Under the pieces are notes generated by a model. The model did no database searches and had not been told where the DNA came from. It saw nothing but the letters and a program-made list of their open reading frames with translations. Shown here piece by piece: positions 34,089 through 43,100 of a stretch of DNA of 64,000 bases; position 1 is the first letter of the stretch; each line of letters opens with the position of its first letter. The DNA is taken from positions 62,001 through 126,000 of the forward strand of contig NZ_WKLH01000002.1 in NCBI RefSeq assembly GCF_010882175.1, read 5' to 3'. The translations under genes and the position numbers were made by a program. This DNA is from Mangrovibacterium lignilyticum. GTDB lineage: Bacteria > Bacteroidota > Bacteroidia > Bacteroidales > Prolixibacteraceae.

Positions 34089-36359
34089 ATGAAATTTACT
34101 GGTAATCATCGATTGTCAGCACTAGTCTTTTTGGCTTTTTTGTTGCCCACCGGCCTTTCGGCAAAAGGAAGTAACGTAGACAAACCCGGAGAAAGAAAGA
34201 TATTTATTGACTCTTTGATGTCCAAAATGACATTAGATGAAAAACTAGGCCAACTAAATCTCCTCGCTTGGGATGGCAGCCTCCAGACCGGAGCTGCTGC
34301 CAACTCAGGCGTTAGCGAGAAGGTAAAAGACGGTCTCGTTGGTGGTCTTTTCAATATCGAGTCGAAGGACGTACGCATGCAGGTGCAGCAGCTGGCTGTT
34401 GAACAGTCGCGATTGGGTATTCCAATAATTTTTGCGCAGGATGTGATTCACGGACACCGTACTGTTTTCCCAATTCCCCTGGGACTGTCGTGCAGTTGGG
34501 ATCCGGAATTGATAAAGCAAACAGCCCGTGCAGCTGCTGTTGAAGCAAGTCGCGACGGGATCGATTGGGTCTTTTCACCCATGGTCGATGTGTCGCGCGA
34601 TCCTCGATGGGGGCGTGTTGCCGAAGGTGCCGGAGAAGACCCGTACCTTGGTTCCCTGATTGCGAAGGCGATGGTTGTGGGCTATCAGGGGGACGACATG
34701 GCAAAACCGGATGCAGTAATGGCTTGTGTGAAACATTTTGCGCTTTATGGAGCTGCTGAAAGCGGACGCGACTACAATACGGTTGATATGAGTGAAATCA
34801 AAATATTTCAGGACTACCTGCCTCCATACCAGGCTGCTGTTGATGCAGGTGTTGGTTCAGTTATGACTTCCTTCAACGACATCAACGGAGTTCCGGCAAC
34901 TTCCAACAAGTGGCTGATTGATGATGTATTGCGGAAAGATTGGGGCTTTAGTGGTTTTATAGCGACTGATTACACTGCTATTCGCGAAATGGGCGCACAC
35001 GGCTTAGGCGATCTCGAAAGCTGTTCAGCCCTGGCATTGGATGCCGGCATCGACATGGATATGGTGAGTGAAGGTTTCGTCAACACCTTGAAAACCTCCT
35101 TGGCAAGCGGTGCAGTGACGATGGCTGAAATCAACCTGGCGTGCCGGCGCGTACTCGAAGCGAAATATAAATTGGGTTTGTTTGTTGATCCGTTTTTGAG
35201 GCTAAAGGAAGCCGATGGAAATAGCCTACAGAATAAGCGTTTTATGGACTTAGCACTTGATGCAGCTCGAAAATCTGCTGTATTGCTTAAAAACGAAAAT
35301 CAGACTCTTCCCTTAAAAGAAGGACAGAAAATAGCTGTTGTTGGTCCGTTAGCGGATTCGAAGAAAGACGCTATGGGCACTTGGGTGCTTAATGGCGATG
35401 AAACCCGTGTAACCACGGTTCTCGAAGGATTGAGAAAACGAAGTGTAGTAAGCTACGCCAAAGGTGCTAAGCTGACTGATGATGGCGCTATGGCTAACCT
35501 AATTGGATATTCGATGGACGAGCAAAGCAATGACGAGCTCATTGCTGAAGCATTGGAAGTTGCACAATCTGCGGATGTTGTGGTGGCAGTTTTAGGAGAA
35601 TCGGCTGCGATGAATGGCGAGGCAGCCAGCATGGCAGATATTAGTTTGCAGGCTTCACAAAAGCGACTCCTTCACAAACTCGTTGAAACCGGTAAGCCAG
35701 TGGTCCTAGTTTTGGTCACCGGACGTCCGGTGACACTGGAATGGGAAAATGAGAACTGCGCAGCCATCCTGCAGTGCTGGTCGGCAGGTTCGCAAACCGG
35801 AAATGCGGTGGCGGATATCCTTTACGGAGATTATAATCCATCGGGAAAACTCACAATGTCCTTTCCCCGAAAAGTAGGACAGGTGCCGGTGTATTACAGT
35901 ATGAAAACAACGGGACGCCCGTTTTGGGATGGTGTGAAATATACCAGCCGTTATCTTGATGTAGCCAACAGTCCGCTCTACCCGTTTGGCTATGGATTAA
36001 GCTATACTTCGTTTACGATGAATGATATTCAGTTGAACAAGACAACTTTTTCGGAGAACGATACGCTAACGGCTACTGTTAGTCTGACCAATACGGGAGG
36101 AATGGCGGGTGAGGAAACCGTACAACTGTATGTCCGGGATTTGGTGGCTACCATCACCCGGCCACAAAAGGAACTGAAACATTTTCAGAAGGTTTATCTT
36201 AAGCCGGGCGAGACAAAAACCATTGGCTTTAAAATTACCATCGACGATTTGAAGTTTTACAATTCAGCCTTGAAATATCAAGCCGAACCCGGAGAATTCC
36301 GACTCGAAATCGGGTTCAACTCCCGAGATATAAAAGCGATAAACTTTACCCTTGAGTAA
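34089..36359 (+). CDS. GH3 beta-glucosidase, BglX-like (second of PUL B)
   Basis: 756 residues with a Sec signal peptide (LLPTGLSAKG). GH3 features: SKMTLDEKLGQLN, FAQDVIHGHRTVFPIPL, DVSRDPRWGRVAEGAGEDPYL divided by the usual turn, VKHFALYGAAESGRDYN, and nucleophile Asp294 in FIATDYTAIREMG. The sandwich domain contains VAVLGESAAMNGEAASM, and the fibronectin III-like end has PFGYGLSYTSF and GEETVQLYVRDL. The pattern is that of periplasmic BglX-type beta-glucosidases. Two different GH3 enzymes next to a GH5 is a layout known from beta-glucan PULs. The operon ends here: a terminator follows at 36400. Confidence 0.95.
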   Translation: MKFTGNHRLSALVFLAFLLPTGLSAKGSNVDKPGERKIFIDSLMSKMTLDEKLGQLNLLAWDGSLQTGAAANSGVSEKVKDGLVGGLFNIESKDVRMQVQQLAVEQSRLGIPIIFAQDVIHGHRTVFPIPLGLSCSWDPELIKQTARAAAVEASRDGIDWVFSPMVDVSRDPRWGRVAEGAGEDPYLGSLIAKAMVVGYQGDDMAKPDAVMACVKHFALYGAAESGRDYNTVDMSEIKIFQDYLPPYQAAVDAGVGSVMTSFNDINGVPATSNKWLIDDVLRKDWGFSGFIATDYTAIREMGAHGLGDLESCSALALDAGIDMDMVSEGFVNTLKTSLASGAVTMAEINLACRRVLEAKYKLGLFVDPFLRLKEADGNSLQNKRFMDLALDAARKSAVLLKNENQTLPLKEGQKIAVVGPLADSKKDAMGTWVLNGDETRVTTVLEGLRKRSVVSYAKGAKLTDDGAMANLIGYSMDEQSNDELIAEALEVAQSADVVVAVLGESAAMNGEAASMADISLQASQKRLLHKLVETGKPVVLVLVTGRPVTLEWENENCAAILQCWSAGSQTGNAVADILYGDYNPSGKLTMSFPRKVGQVPVYYSMKTTGRPFWDGVKYTSRYLDVANSPLYPFGYGLSYTSFTMNDIQLNKTTFSENDTLTATVSLTNTGGMAGEETVQLYVRDLVATITRPQKELKHFQKVYLKPGETKTIGFKITIDDLKFYNSALKYQAEPGEFRLEIGFNSRDIKAINFTLE

Positions 36360-36698
36360 GTCCTTTCTGATACTTAAACCAATACCTAAACTCGTTTTTG
36401 GGACCGATTAATGCTTAAATTTTAGTCGGTCCCTTTTTATTTGTAAAAAGGGGAGGAATGCTGCAAAAGGGAATGTCAGTGAAATAGCTTTTTGGATGGG
36501 ATGGTGGAATTCTAGTCCCTATTGCAAATCTTGTTTGAATGGTGAACTAGATTCCTCAGACAACGCGGTTTTGGTAAAGGTTATATTTTCCTTTTATCGT
36601 TAGGCTTTATGCAGTTAAACTCCCTATATTCTATAACATTTAGTGGAGATTTTGGGATAATTAAATTATCTTCAAGGTAAACTAATTACCCCTAATTT
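36360..36698. other. 339-bp gap between PULs B and C
   Basis: It holds the terminator of PUL B at 36400-36438 and then about 260 bp before the sigma gene of PUL C, which must contain that gene's promoter. No coding frame, repeat or gene fragment was recognised. Confidence 0.6.
36400..36438 (+). terminator. Rho-independent-type terminator of PUL B
   Basis: An 11-bp stem (GGGACCGATTA / TAGTCGGTCCC, one G-T pair) with a 12-base loop is followed by five T residues, 40 bp after the last GH3 gene. Confidence 0.85.
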
Positions 36699-37325
36699 AT
36701 GCCACGAATACCCGAGGCGAATTTGTTGAATGCTCTAAAGTCCAACCAAAAAGGATCCTTAAAACAAATCATGGAGGCATGGTACGCTCGGCTTTTTAAT
36801 TTTGCGAATGGCTATTTAAAGAATGATGAATGGAGTAAAGAGGTTTTGCAGGATGTCTTTCTTCAGTTATGGGATCATCGCGAACAACTATACCAGGATA
36901 CCAGTCTGAAAGCCTATCTTTTTACAATCACTCGCAACCGTTGTATTGATGTTATCCGGAAGGAACGAGCCTCATTGCAGTTTCAAAAAGATAAAAAGGA
37001 TGAATATGTGAGATTGAAGAATAGCTATAATGCACTGCATGATCCGATTTTAGATGAAATTTTCACGAAAGAGTTTCAATCAGGGATTGATAAAATAATT
37101 GGTTCGTTACCAGATCAATGTCGGCTTATCTTTATTCTAAGCAGGGAAAAAGGACTGAAAAATCGTGAAATTTCAGATCAGTTAGGCCTTTCATTAAAAA
37201 CAGTTGAGAGTCATATTACCAAAGCGCTAAAAACCATTCGTGAAGAGTTGGAACATAAATTCCCGGAAACTTTTCATCTTCTGTTTCTATTTTGGAATTC
37301 TTTGGGAGAGTGTGCTACTATTTGA
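36699..37325 (+). CDS. ECF RNA polymerase sigma factor (PUL C)
   Basis: 208 residues. Region 2: LKQIMEAWYARLFNFANGYLKND, SKEVLQDVFLQLWDHREQL, KAYLFTITRNRCIDVIRKE. Region 4: IIGSLPDQCRLIFILSREKG and NREISDQLGLSLKTVESH. It should be held by the FecR encoded at 39065, but unlike the other two loci the anti-sigma gene is not next: a GH43 gene of 1.1 kb lies between. The sequence differs clearly from the PUL B sigma even though the SusC and SusD proteins are paralogous, so the switch and the transporter may have separate histories. The C-terminal 15 residues after region 4 are hydrophobic. Confidence 0.94.
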   Translation: MPRIPEANLLNALKSNQKGSLKQIMEAWYARLFNFANGYLKNDEWSKEVLQDVFLQLWDHREQLYQDTSLKAYLFTITRNRCIDVIRKERASLQFQKDKKDEYVRLKNSYNALHDPILDEIFTKEFQSGIDKIIGSLPDQCRLIFILSREKGLKNREISDQLGLSLKTVESHITKALKTIREELEHKFPETFHLLFLFWNSLGECATI

Positions 37326-37376
37326 TTATTAGATCTTTTGTTGTGAACGATTTCATGTTTGCTGTTTCTATTCCGG

Positions 37377-37447
37377 TTTTTTGAAAAAAGTTGAGTTCCC
37401 ACTCAGGGTATATCTTTCTTCTTCCGTTCTACTAGTATAGCGCTCAA
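37377..37447 (+). promoter_or_regulatory. FecR-type leader copy A, upstream of the GH43 gene
   Basis: About 71 bp that match the leader of the PUL C fecR gene (38989-39059): a shared start TTTTTTGAAAAA, then ACTCAGGGTA and TCTTCCGTTCTACTA at the same spacing. The other fecR leaders of the window have a looser version of the same pattern, so this is probably the autoregulated promoter of the ECF system. It would place the GH43 gene under the sigma factor itself. Confidence 0.6.
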
Positions 37448-37503
37448 TACCCAGAAGAAAGGAGCCGTAAAATCTAACAAAACTTTTATTTATCGAAGGA
37501 GTT

Positions 37504-38622
37504 ATGAAAAAATCAATTGCAAGTGTAGTGATACTGATAGGAATCGTAATGGCACTAGTGGTGTCAGTTAGTGGGCAAAAAAATCAAAAATCGCAGGAGG
37601 CAGGTACAATTAAAACCTTTAGACCGGGCCAGCCCTGGTATGATACAAATGGTAAATTAATTCAAACTCATGGTGGTTCTGTTCTGTACCATGAGGGGAT
37701 GTACTACTGGTATGGAGAAGATAAAGAAACCTATAAACCAGGTGGGAAAGTATGGCATAATGGCGTAAAGCTTTATTCTTCCACTGATTTGTATAATTGG
37801 AATGATGAGGGAACCATCCTGGAAGTAGCGGATGACATCTCAAATCCAATGCATCCGGAACGTATAATGGACCGTCCCCATATTATCTATAATAAACGAA
37901 CAAAACAGTTTGTTATGTGGGTGAAATTTGCCGGTACTAATGAGGACCATTATGATTGGCTCACACAGTATATGGGAATTGCAGTTTCAGATGACATTAC
38001 GAAACCGTTTAAAATGGTAAAGATCATCCGTCCGTTGGGCATGGAAACGGGCGATTTTGACTTATGGGTTGACGAAAGAGACGGCAAAGGTTATTTTATT
38101 GCTGATAGAGTGCATACGGAGGTCGTGATTGCTGATTTAACCGATGATTATCTGGATGTGACAGGGAACTATTCCAGCCATTTCCCTCATACCGAGCCAC
38201 CTCTTGCCAGAGAAGCACCTTGTTTCTTTAAAAAGGAAGACAAATATTATGTGATCTCATCAGGAACGACCGGATATCATCCTAACCCTACGGAAGTTGC
38301 TGTCTCAAAATTAACTCATGGTGGCTATGATGTATTGGGGAAGTTTTGTGTTGATGATGATGAGGGTACAAGCTTTGATTGTCAATTTAGCTCTGTATTC
38401 AAACACCCCACCCGCTATGGGCTCTATATTGCGATTGGAGACAGGTGGATGGCAAAAACGTCATTGATCAATGGCGGGGAAGAAGCAGAAACGAGCGAGG
38501 CAACCTATGTCTGGCTGCCCATCAGATTCCATGGTGATACAGCATACGTTTCTTGGGAGGACGAATGGCAACTTGAGGAATTTGAGGTGAGCGATGGACC
38601 CATCCCCTGGTGGAAAAGGTAA
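37504..38622 (+). CDS. GH43 subfamily 24/34-like glycosidase wedged between sigma and anti-sigma genes
   Basis: 372 residues, signal peptide to about 24 (VVSVSGQ). A five-blade propeller: IQTHGGSVLYHEGMYYWYGED, DRPHIIYNKRTKQFVMWV, DFDLWVDERDGKGYFIAD, EAPCFFKKEDKYYVISSGTTGY, and W-rich end. The first blade has THGG/YYWYGE instead of the DPD motif with the usual catalytic base Asp, as in the exo-beta-1,3-galactanases (GH43_24) and related subfamily 34 enzymes, which work without that Asp. A galactose-releasing exo-enzyme is therefore the best guess. It carries its own FecR-type leader, and its 3' side holds a SusD-tail-like relic and a terminator. This place inside a sigma/FecR pair is unusual. 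Confidence 0.8.
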   Translation: MKKSIASVVILIGIVMALVVSVSGQKNQKSQEAGTIKTFRPGQPWYDTNGKLIQTHGGSVLYHEGMYYWYGEDKETYKPGGKVWHNGVKLYSSTDLYNWNDEGTILEVADDISNPMHPERIMDRPHIIYNKRTKQFVMWVKFAGTNEDHYDWLTQYMGIAVSDDITKPFKMVKIIRPLGMETGDFDLWVDERDGKGYFIADRVHTEVVIADLTDDYLDVTGNYSSHFPHTEPPLAREAPCFFKKEDKYYVISSGTTGYHPNPTEVAVSKLTHGGYDVLGKFCVDDDEGTSFDCQFSSVFKHPTRYGLYIAIGDRWMAKTSLINGGEEAETSEATYVWLPIRFHGDTAYVSWEDEWQLEEFEVSDGPIPWWKR

Positions 38623-38666
38623 TAGTCCCAGAACTAGAAAAGAGAAGTTATTTAAATTGAATTGAT

Positions 38667-38786
38667 GAGGCTGAGAATGCAGCAGTAGCAACTTTCAAAG
38701 AGACAGATTTTGTATTTCCAATTTCGTTAAGTGGATGGCAGCGCAATCCTAGTTTGAGTACAAATGATGCCTGTGCAAGTAGATAA
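38667..38786 (+). pseudogene. Possible remnant of a SusD C-terminus
   Basis: The frame reads EAENAAVATFKETDFVFPIS, then LSGWQRNPSLSTNDACASR and stops. The pattern FPI-x6-9-NP-L is that of the last 30 residues of SusD proteins (compare FPIPQRELQLNPDL in the intact SusD of this PUL). No start and no upstream SusD sequence exist; a TGA lies just before. It suggests that an earlier susD gene ended here and was deleted except for its tail. The match is short, so the call is tentative. Confidence 0.4.
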
Positions 38787-38853
38787 TAGTGGACATAAGA
38801 AGTTTCATTGTTGAGCTCAGCCTATTTTCGTTGAGTGGGAAGGTTGATTGACT

Positions 38854-38894
38854 AAAGCACACATGTGAACCAGCGATGTACACGTGTGCTTTTT
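38854..38894 (+). terminator. Rho-independent-type terminator after GH43
   Basis: A 9-bp stem (AAAGCACAC / GTGTGCTTT), extended by partial pairing inside, closes with a run of five T residues. It would isolate the GH43 transcript from the fecR leader that begins 95 bp later. Confidence 0.75.
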
Positions 38895-38988
38895 GTTTGC
38901 TGTCCGGAAAAATTAGATGGACGTGTTGTTGTGTGATTAGTCGTGTTTTTTAGTGGCGTGTTTTCGGTTTGGCTATTTCTTTTCGTTT

Positions 38989-39059
38989 TTTTTTGAAAAA
39001 TAGTGATTTTCGACTCAGGGTAAAATTTCGCTCTTCCGTTCTACTAATATAAAGCGTAA
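38989..39059 (+). promoter_or_regulatory. FecR-type leader copy B, upstream of fecR (PUL C)
   Basis: It shares TTTTTTGAAAAA, ACTCAGGGTA and TCTTCCGTTCTACTA with copy A at 37377-37447 at identical spacing. It ends 5 bp before the fecR ATG, so at most a very short untranslated leader is left if a promoter lies within it. It is the probable target of the ECF sigma for fecR-susC-susD. Confidence 0.6.
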
Positions 39060-39064
39060 GAATT

Positions 39065-40054
39065 ATGAACGAAGATACTCTTTACAGATATGTTACTGGT
39101 CAATCCAATGAGTCAGAGAAAGCGGAGGTAGAGCGTCTTTCTTTGGAATCTGAAGAATTTAGAAAAGAACTGAATCGCCTTCAAAACATCTGGATTCTGG
39201 CTGGTATCGAAAACGAGCTTGACGATGAGTTCATTCAGGTCGAGATTGAAAAAATCCTTTCTCGAATTGAGGTCAATCCTACCCCCAATCGTATTCGGAT
39301 GACAAACCTAAGCATATTGAAATATGCGGCAGTACTGGTTGTGGCTGTTTTGGTGTCGGGAACAATCGGCTATTTCGCTTCGAATATATTTTCTCGATCA
39401 TCAACGAGTCAGACAACTGAGGTGATTGTTGCGCGAGGCGAAAGGTCAACCGTTGTACTTCCTGATGGGTCCGAGGTGAAGATTAACAGTGGGTCAACCT
39501 TGCGTTTTCCAGCATCTTTCAACGGTTCTAAACGGGAGGTTTCCCTGGTGGGGGAAGCTTTTTTTAGTGTTAAAAAAAATCCGGACAAGCCATTTGTTGT
39601 CGAATCGGGCAAGCTAAAAGTTGAAGTGCTGGGTACCCAATTTAACCAGTGTAATTATTGTGAGGAATGTGTGGCATCAACCTATTTGAAAAGCGGAAAA
39701 GTTAAACTCGTGTTGAATGGAAAGGAGCGAATCTATATGTCCCCCAATGATTTGGTGAGAGTCGACAATCGTGGCCATTACGAAAAGGTAAAGGTGGCGG
39801 ACGACTATTACATGGATTGGACGAGAGGAATATTCACTGTCCGGGGAGAGACAATAGAATCATTGGCCATAAGGTTGGAGCGACTGTTTGATATTCAGGT
39901 TCATTTTGGCGATGAAGAAGTTCGTCGGCACACCTATAGCGGCTCCATGAAAGATGATAACCTTGGAAATATACTGGAAGCGCTTGAATATGCATCATCA
40001 CTAAAATATAAATGGAATGAGAAAAATCGGAAAGTAACCTTTTACTCAAGATAA
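39065..40054 (+). CDS. FecR-type anti-sigma factor with a CxxCxxC cluster (PUL C)
   Basis: 329 residues. Cytoplasmic N-terminus (about 1-85), one TM helix at about 88-112 (YAAVLVVAVLVSGTIGYFASNIF), FecR domain (VIVARGERSTVVLPDGSEVKI, GEAFFSVKKNPDKPFVV, LGTQFNQ) and a C-terminal STN-like part (TIESLAIRLERLFDIQVHF). Odd: right after TQFN, where relatives have VKAYENE or VKAYDTD, this protein reads QCNYCEECVAS, giving Cys196, Cys199 and Cys202 in CxxCxxC spacing on the periplasmic side. No other Cys cluster is seen in the FecR proteins here. It stands 1.7 kb from its sigma gene because of the intervening GH43, and 110 bp before susC. Confidence 0.94.
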   Translation: MNEDTLYRYVTGQSNESEKAEVERLSLESEEFRKELNRLQNIWILAGIENELDDEFIQVEIEKILSRIEVNPTPNRIRMTNLSILKYAAVLVVAVLVSGTIGYFASNIFSRSSTSQTTEVIVARGERSTVVLPDGSEVKINSGSTLRFPASFNGSKREVSLVGEAFFSVKKNPDKPFVVESGKLKVEVLGTQFNQCNYCEECVASTYLKSGKVKLVLNGKERIYMSPNDLVRVDNRGHYEKVKVADDYYMDWTRGIFTVRGETIESLAIRLERLFDIQVHFGDEEVRRHTYSGSMKDDNLGNILEALEYASSLKYKWNEKNRKVTFYSR

Positions 40055-40055
40055 A

Positions 40056-40084
40056 ACCGGAAAACATTCGCAGTGTTTCCCGGT
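40056..40084 (+). promoter_or_regulatory. Hairpin in the FecR-susC gap (PUL C)
   Basis: An 11-bp stem with one mismatch (ACCGGAAAACA / TGTTTCCCGGT) and a 7-base loop starts 2 bp after the fecR stop and ends about 80 bp before susC. No long T run follows. It has the same position as the hairpins in PULs B and D. Confidence 0.55.
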
Positions 40085-40164
40085 CATCTTAAAAGTTTAA
40101 ATAATGTGCCTGTAAGATTCGCAGTCCAAAGGCACAATTACTAACTAAATAGAAGCCTAAAATT

Positions 40165-43100
40165 ATGAAAAAAAATCTAACGTTCGACCGCTGTGAGTTT
40201 TTACGGCTGGTCAGAAAGGGAATTATTATTATGAAACTAACTCTCTTTTTAGTGCTTGTTGCTGTTTTATACAGTTCTGCTGCTGTATCGCAAGCAAAAC
40301 GCTTCAACCTAGTTGACAGAAATGCGACTGTCAGAGAGGTTTTAAACCAGATTGAAAAAGAAAGTGACTATCGTTTCTTTTACGAAAATGATAAGTTGGC
40401 TTTAGATAGTAAGCTTAATCGAGAATTTAACGGACGTTCAATCGATGAAATTTTAAGTCAATTGTCCGAAATCGGTTCTTTCAGCTATAAAATAATGGAC
40501 AATAACTTTATTGTTCTCAAACCAGCTGAATTTATTTCCAATATGTCGGTGTTAGCCCAACAACAGAAAGTTTGGGGAAAGGTTACCGATACAGCGGGAA
40601 ATCCTTTGCCAGGGGTAACAATCGCTGTTAAAGGTACGATGAACGGTACGATTACAGATTTTGATGGAAACTATACGATCTCTAACATACCAGCCGATGC
40701 TGTTCTTACTTTTTCATTTGTGGGGATGAAATCACAGGAAATCACGCTGGATGGACGTGTGGAAATAAATGTAAGCTTAGAAGAAGAAGCGATTGGTCTG
40801 GGTGAAGTTGTGGCTATTGGCTATGGTACCCAAACCAAAAGGAATATGACGGGATCTATTCAGAATGTTAGTGCCGAGGAACTAACCGACATGCCGGTAC
40901 CACAGGTCGCTCAAAAGCTGCAGGGGAAATTGGCAGGAGTACAAATTACTCAAACAACAGGGATTCCCGGGCAGGGGATGACCGTTCGGGTTCGGGGACA
41001 GGCTTCGATCACTGCCGGGAATAGCCCTTTGTATGTTGTTGATGGAACTCCGATTGTAGGTGACCTAAACAATATCAATCCAAATGAAATAGAAAGTATT
41101 TCTGTGTTGAAAGATGCAGCATCCACCTCCCTTTATGGTTCAAGAGCAGCTAACGGTGTGGTATTAATAACCACCAAAAGAGGTAAAGCCGGAAAAACAT
41201 CTGTGACCTTCAACGCCTATTACGGAGCTCAAGTATTGCCGAACAAGGGGAGGCCAGATATGATGAATGCGAGAGAGTTTGCCCAATTTGAAAAAGAATT
41301 GGCTATTGAAAATGGTCGCGAAGTAGATCCTGCATATCAAAACCCGGAGCAATATGGTGAGGGAACAGATTGGTATGATATTTTATTCCGTGTTGCGCCC
41401 GTGCAAAATTATAACCTCAGTATTACAGGAGGAACTGAAAAGTTTAAAACCGCTGCTGTCGTTGATTACTATGACATGGATGGGATTATGCTTAACTCGA
41501 ATTACAGACGTTTTTCGTCCCGGATTAATACGGACTTTCAGATTAACGACAAATTGAAAGCTGTAGTCAATATTGCGCCTTCATTTTCAATCAATAAAAC
41601 ACCACAGTCTGACGGGGTTTGGTGGACTGTCCCAAGTATCATTCAGGGAGCGATTCTGACAACACCTTTGGCACCTTACAAAAATGACGATGGTACAATC
41701 CCGTTAACAGCAAGCGGACCTGGGTTATTCCCAAATCCGAACTGGTACAATGTTTTGCAGGTTGTCGAAAATGAAACGAAAACTTCACGCTTAATAGCTA
41801 ATGGATACCTTGAATATGAGTTGATTAAAAATTTGTTCGTGAAATCCAACTTAAGTGCGGAACTGAGTGATGAACAGTTCTTTAATTTTACACCTTCAAC
41901 AGCAGGGTCTTTATTTAACCCACCACCACAAATTCCGAAGGCTACGCAGAATATCATGAAATATTATACCTGGATGTTTGAAAATACAGCCACGTATAGT
42001 AAGACAATTCAGGATCATTCTTTTGATATGCTTATAGGTGGAACCGCTCAGAAATATCATGCCGATATTACATCCACATTGGCGAGCAACTTCCCTGACG
42101 ACCAGATTAAAACATTAAACGCAGCGACTTCCACATTAACAACTTCCGACATACAGGAATGGACTTTGTTGTCAGGTATTGCGCGTTTGAATTATGCCTA
42201 CAAGGATAAGTATCTGATAAGTGCGGCAATTCGTGCAGATGGGTCATCTCGATTTGGTAGTGAAAATAAATGGGGGTATTTCCCGTCGATTTCGGCTGGT
42301 TGGATTGCTTCAGATGAAGCGTTTTTTCCAAAAATCGAAGCAGTTAATTTCATGAAAATAAGAGCAAGTTACGGTATCACGGGGAATAATAACATTGGTA
42401 ACTACACTCATTATGCTTCGGTTGGAAACCTTACTGGTGTGAATGGCGAAGGACAATCGAAGACCATTAACTATGTTTTCAATAATACACTTTCCAGTGC
42501 GCGAATTGGAACAACTTTGGGAAACCCTGATTTAGGATGGGAACAAACAAAGCAGGTTGATCTTGGGTTCGAGTTGGGATTATTTAAAAATCGCGTGTAC
42601 TTTACTTACGATTACTACCATAAGAATACCAGTGATTTATTGTACCAGGTTGACGTGCCTCTTGCTTCCGGTTATCCAAACCTTATTACAAACATTGGCG
42701 AGTTGGAATTTTGGGGACATGAATTCTCTGTCAACACCAAGAATACAACTGGCAAATTGAAATGGGATACTGATTTAAATATCTCGTTTAACGACAATAA
42801 GGTTATAAAATTGGGAACCGCAGATGCTCCTATTTATGGTGATTTTAGCGTTACGGAAGTCGGAGAAAGACTAGGCCAGTTTTACGGATATATTATGGAG
42901 GGTGTTTACGTTGACCAAGATGACTTTGATAACTCTCCAAAGCAAGTTACGTCAACAGTTGGATCTGCTAAAATGAAAGATGTAAATGGAGATGGCTCGA
43001 TTACCGCGGATGATCGTACGGTCATTGGCAATCCACTTCCTGTATTTCTGTTTGGGATAACGAATAGTTTCAAATATAAAAACTTCGATCTGTCAATAGT

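Larger units (their letters stand above)
38623..39064. other. 442-bp gap between GH43 and fecR (PUL C)
   Basis: In order it holds a possible SusD C-terminal relic (38667-38786), a terminator (38854-38894) and the FecR leader copy B (38989-39059). No intact gene is seen. Confidence 0.6.
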
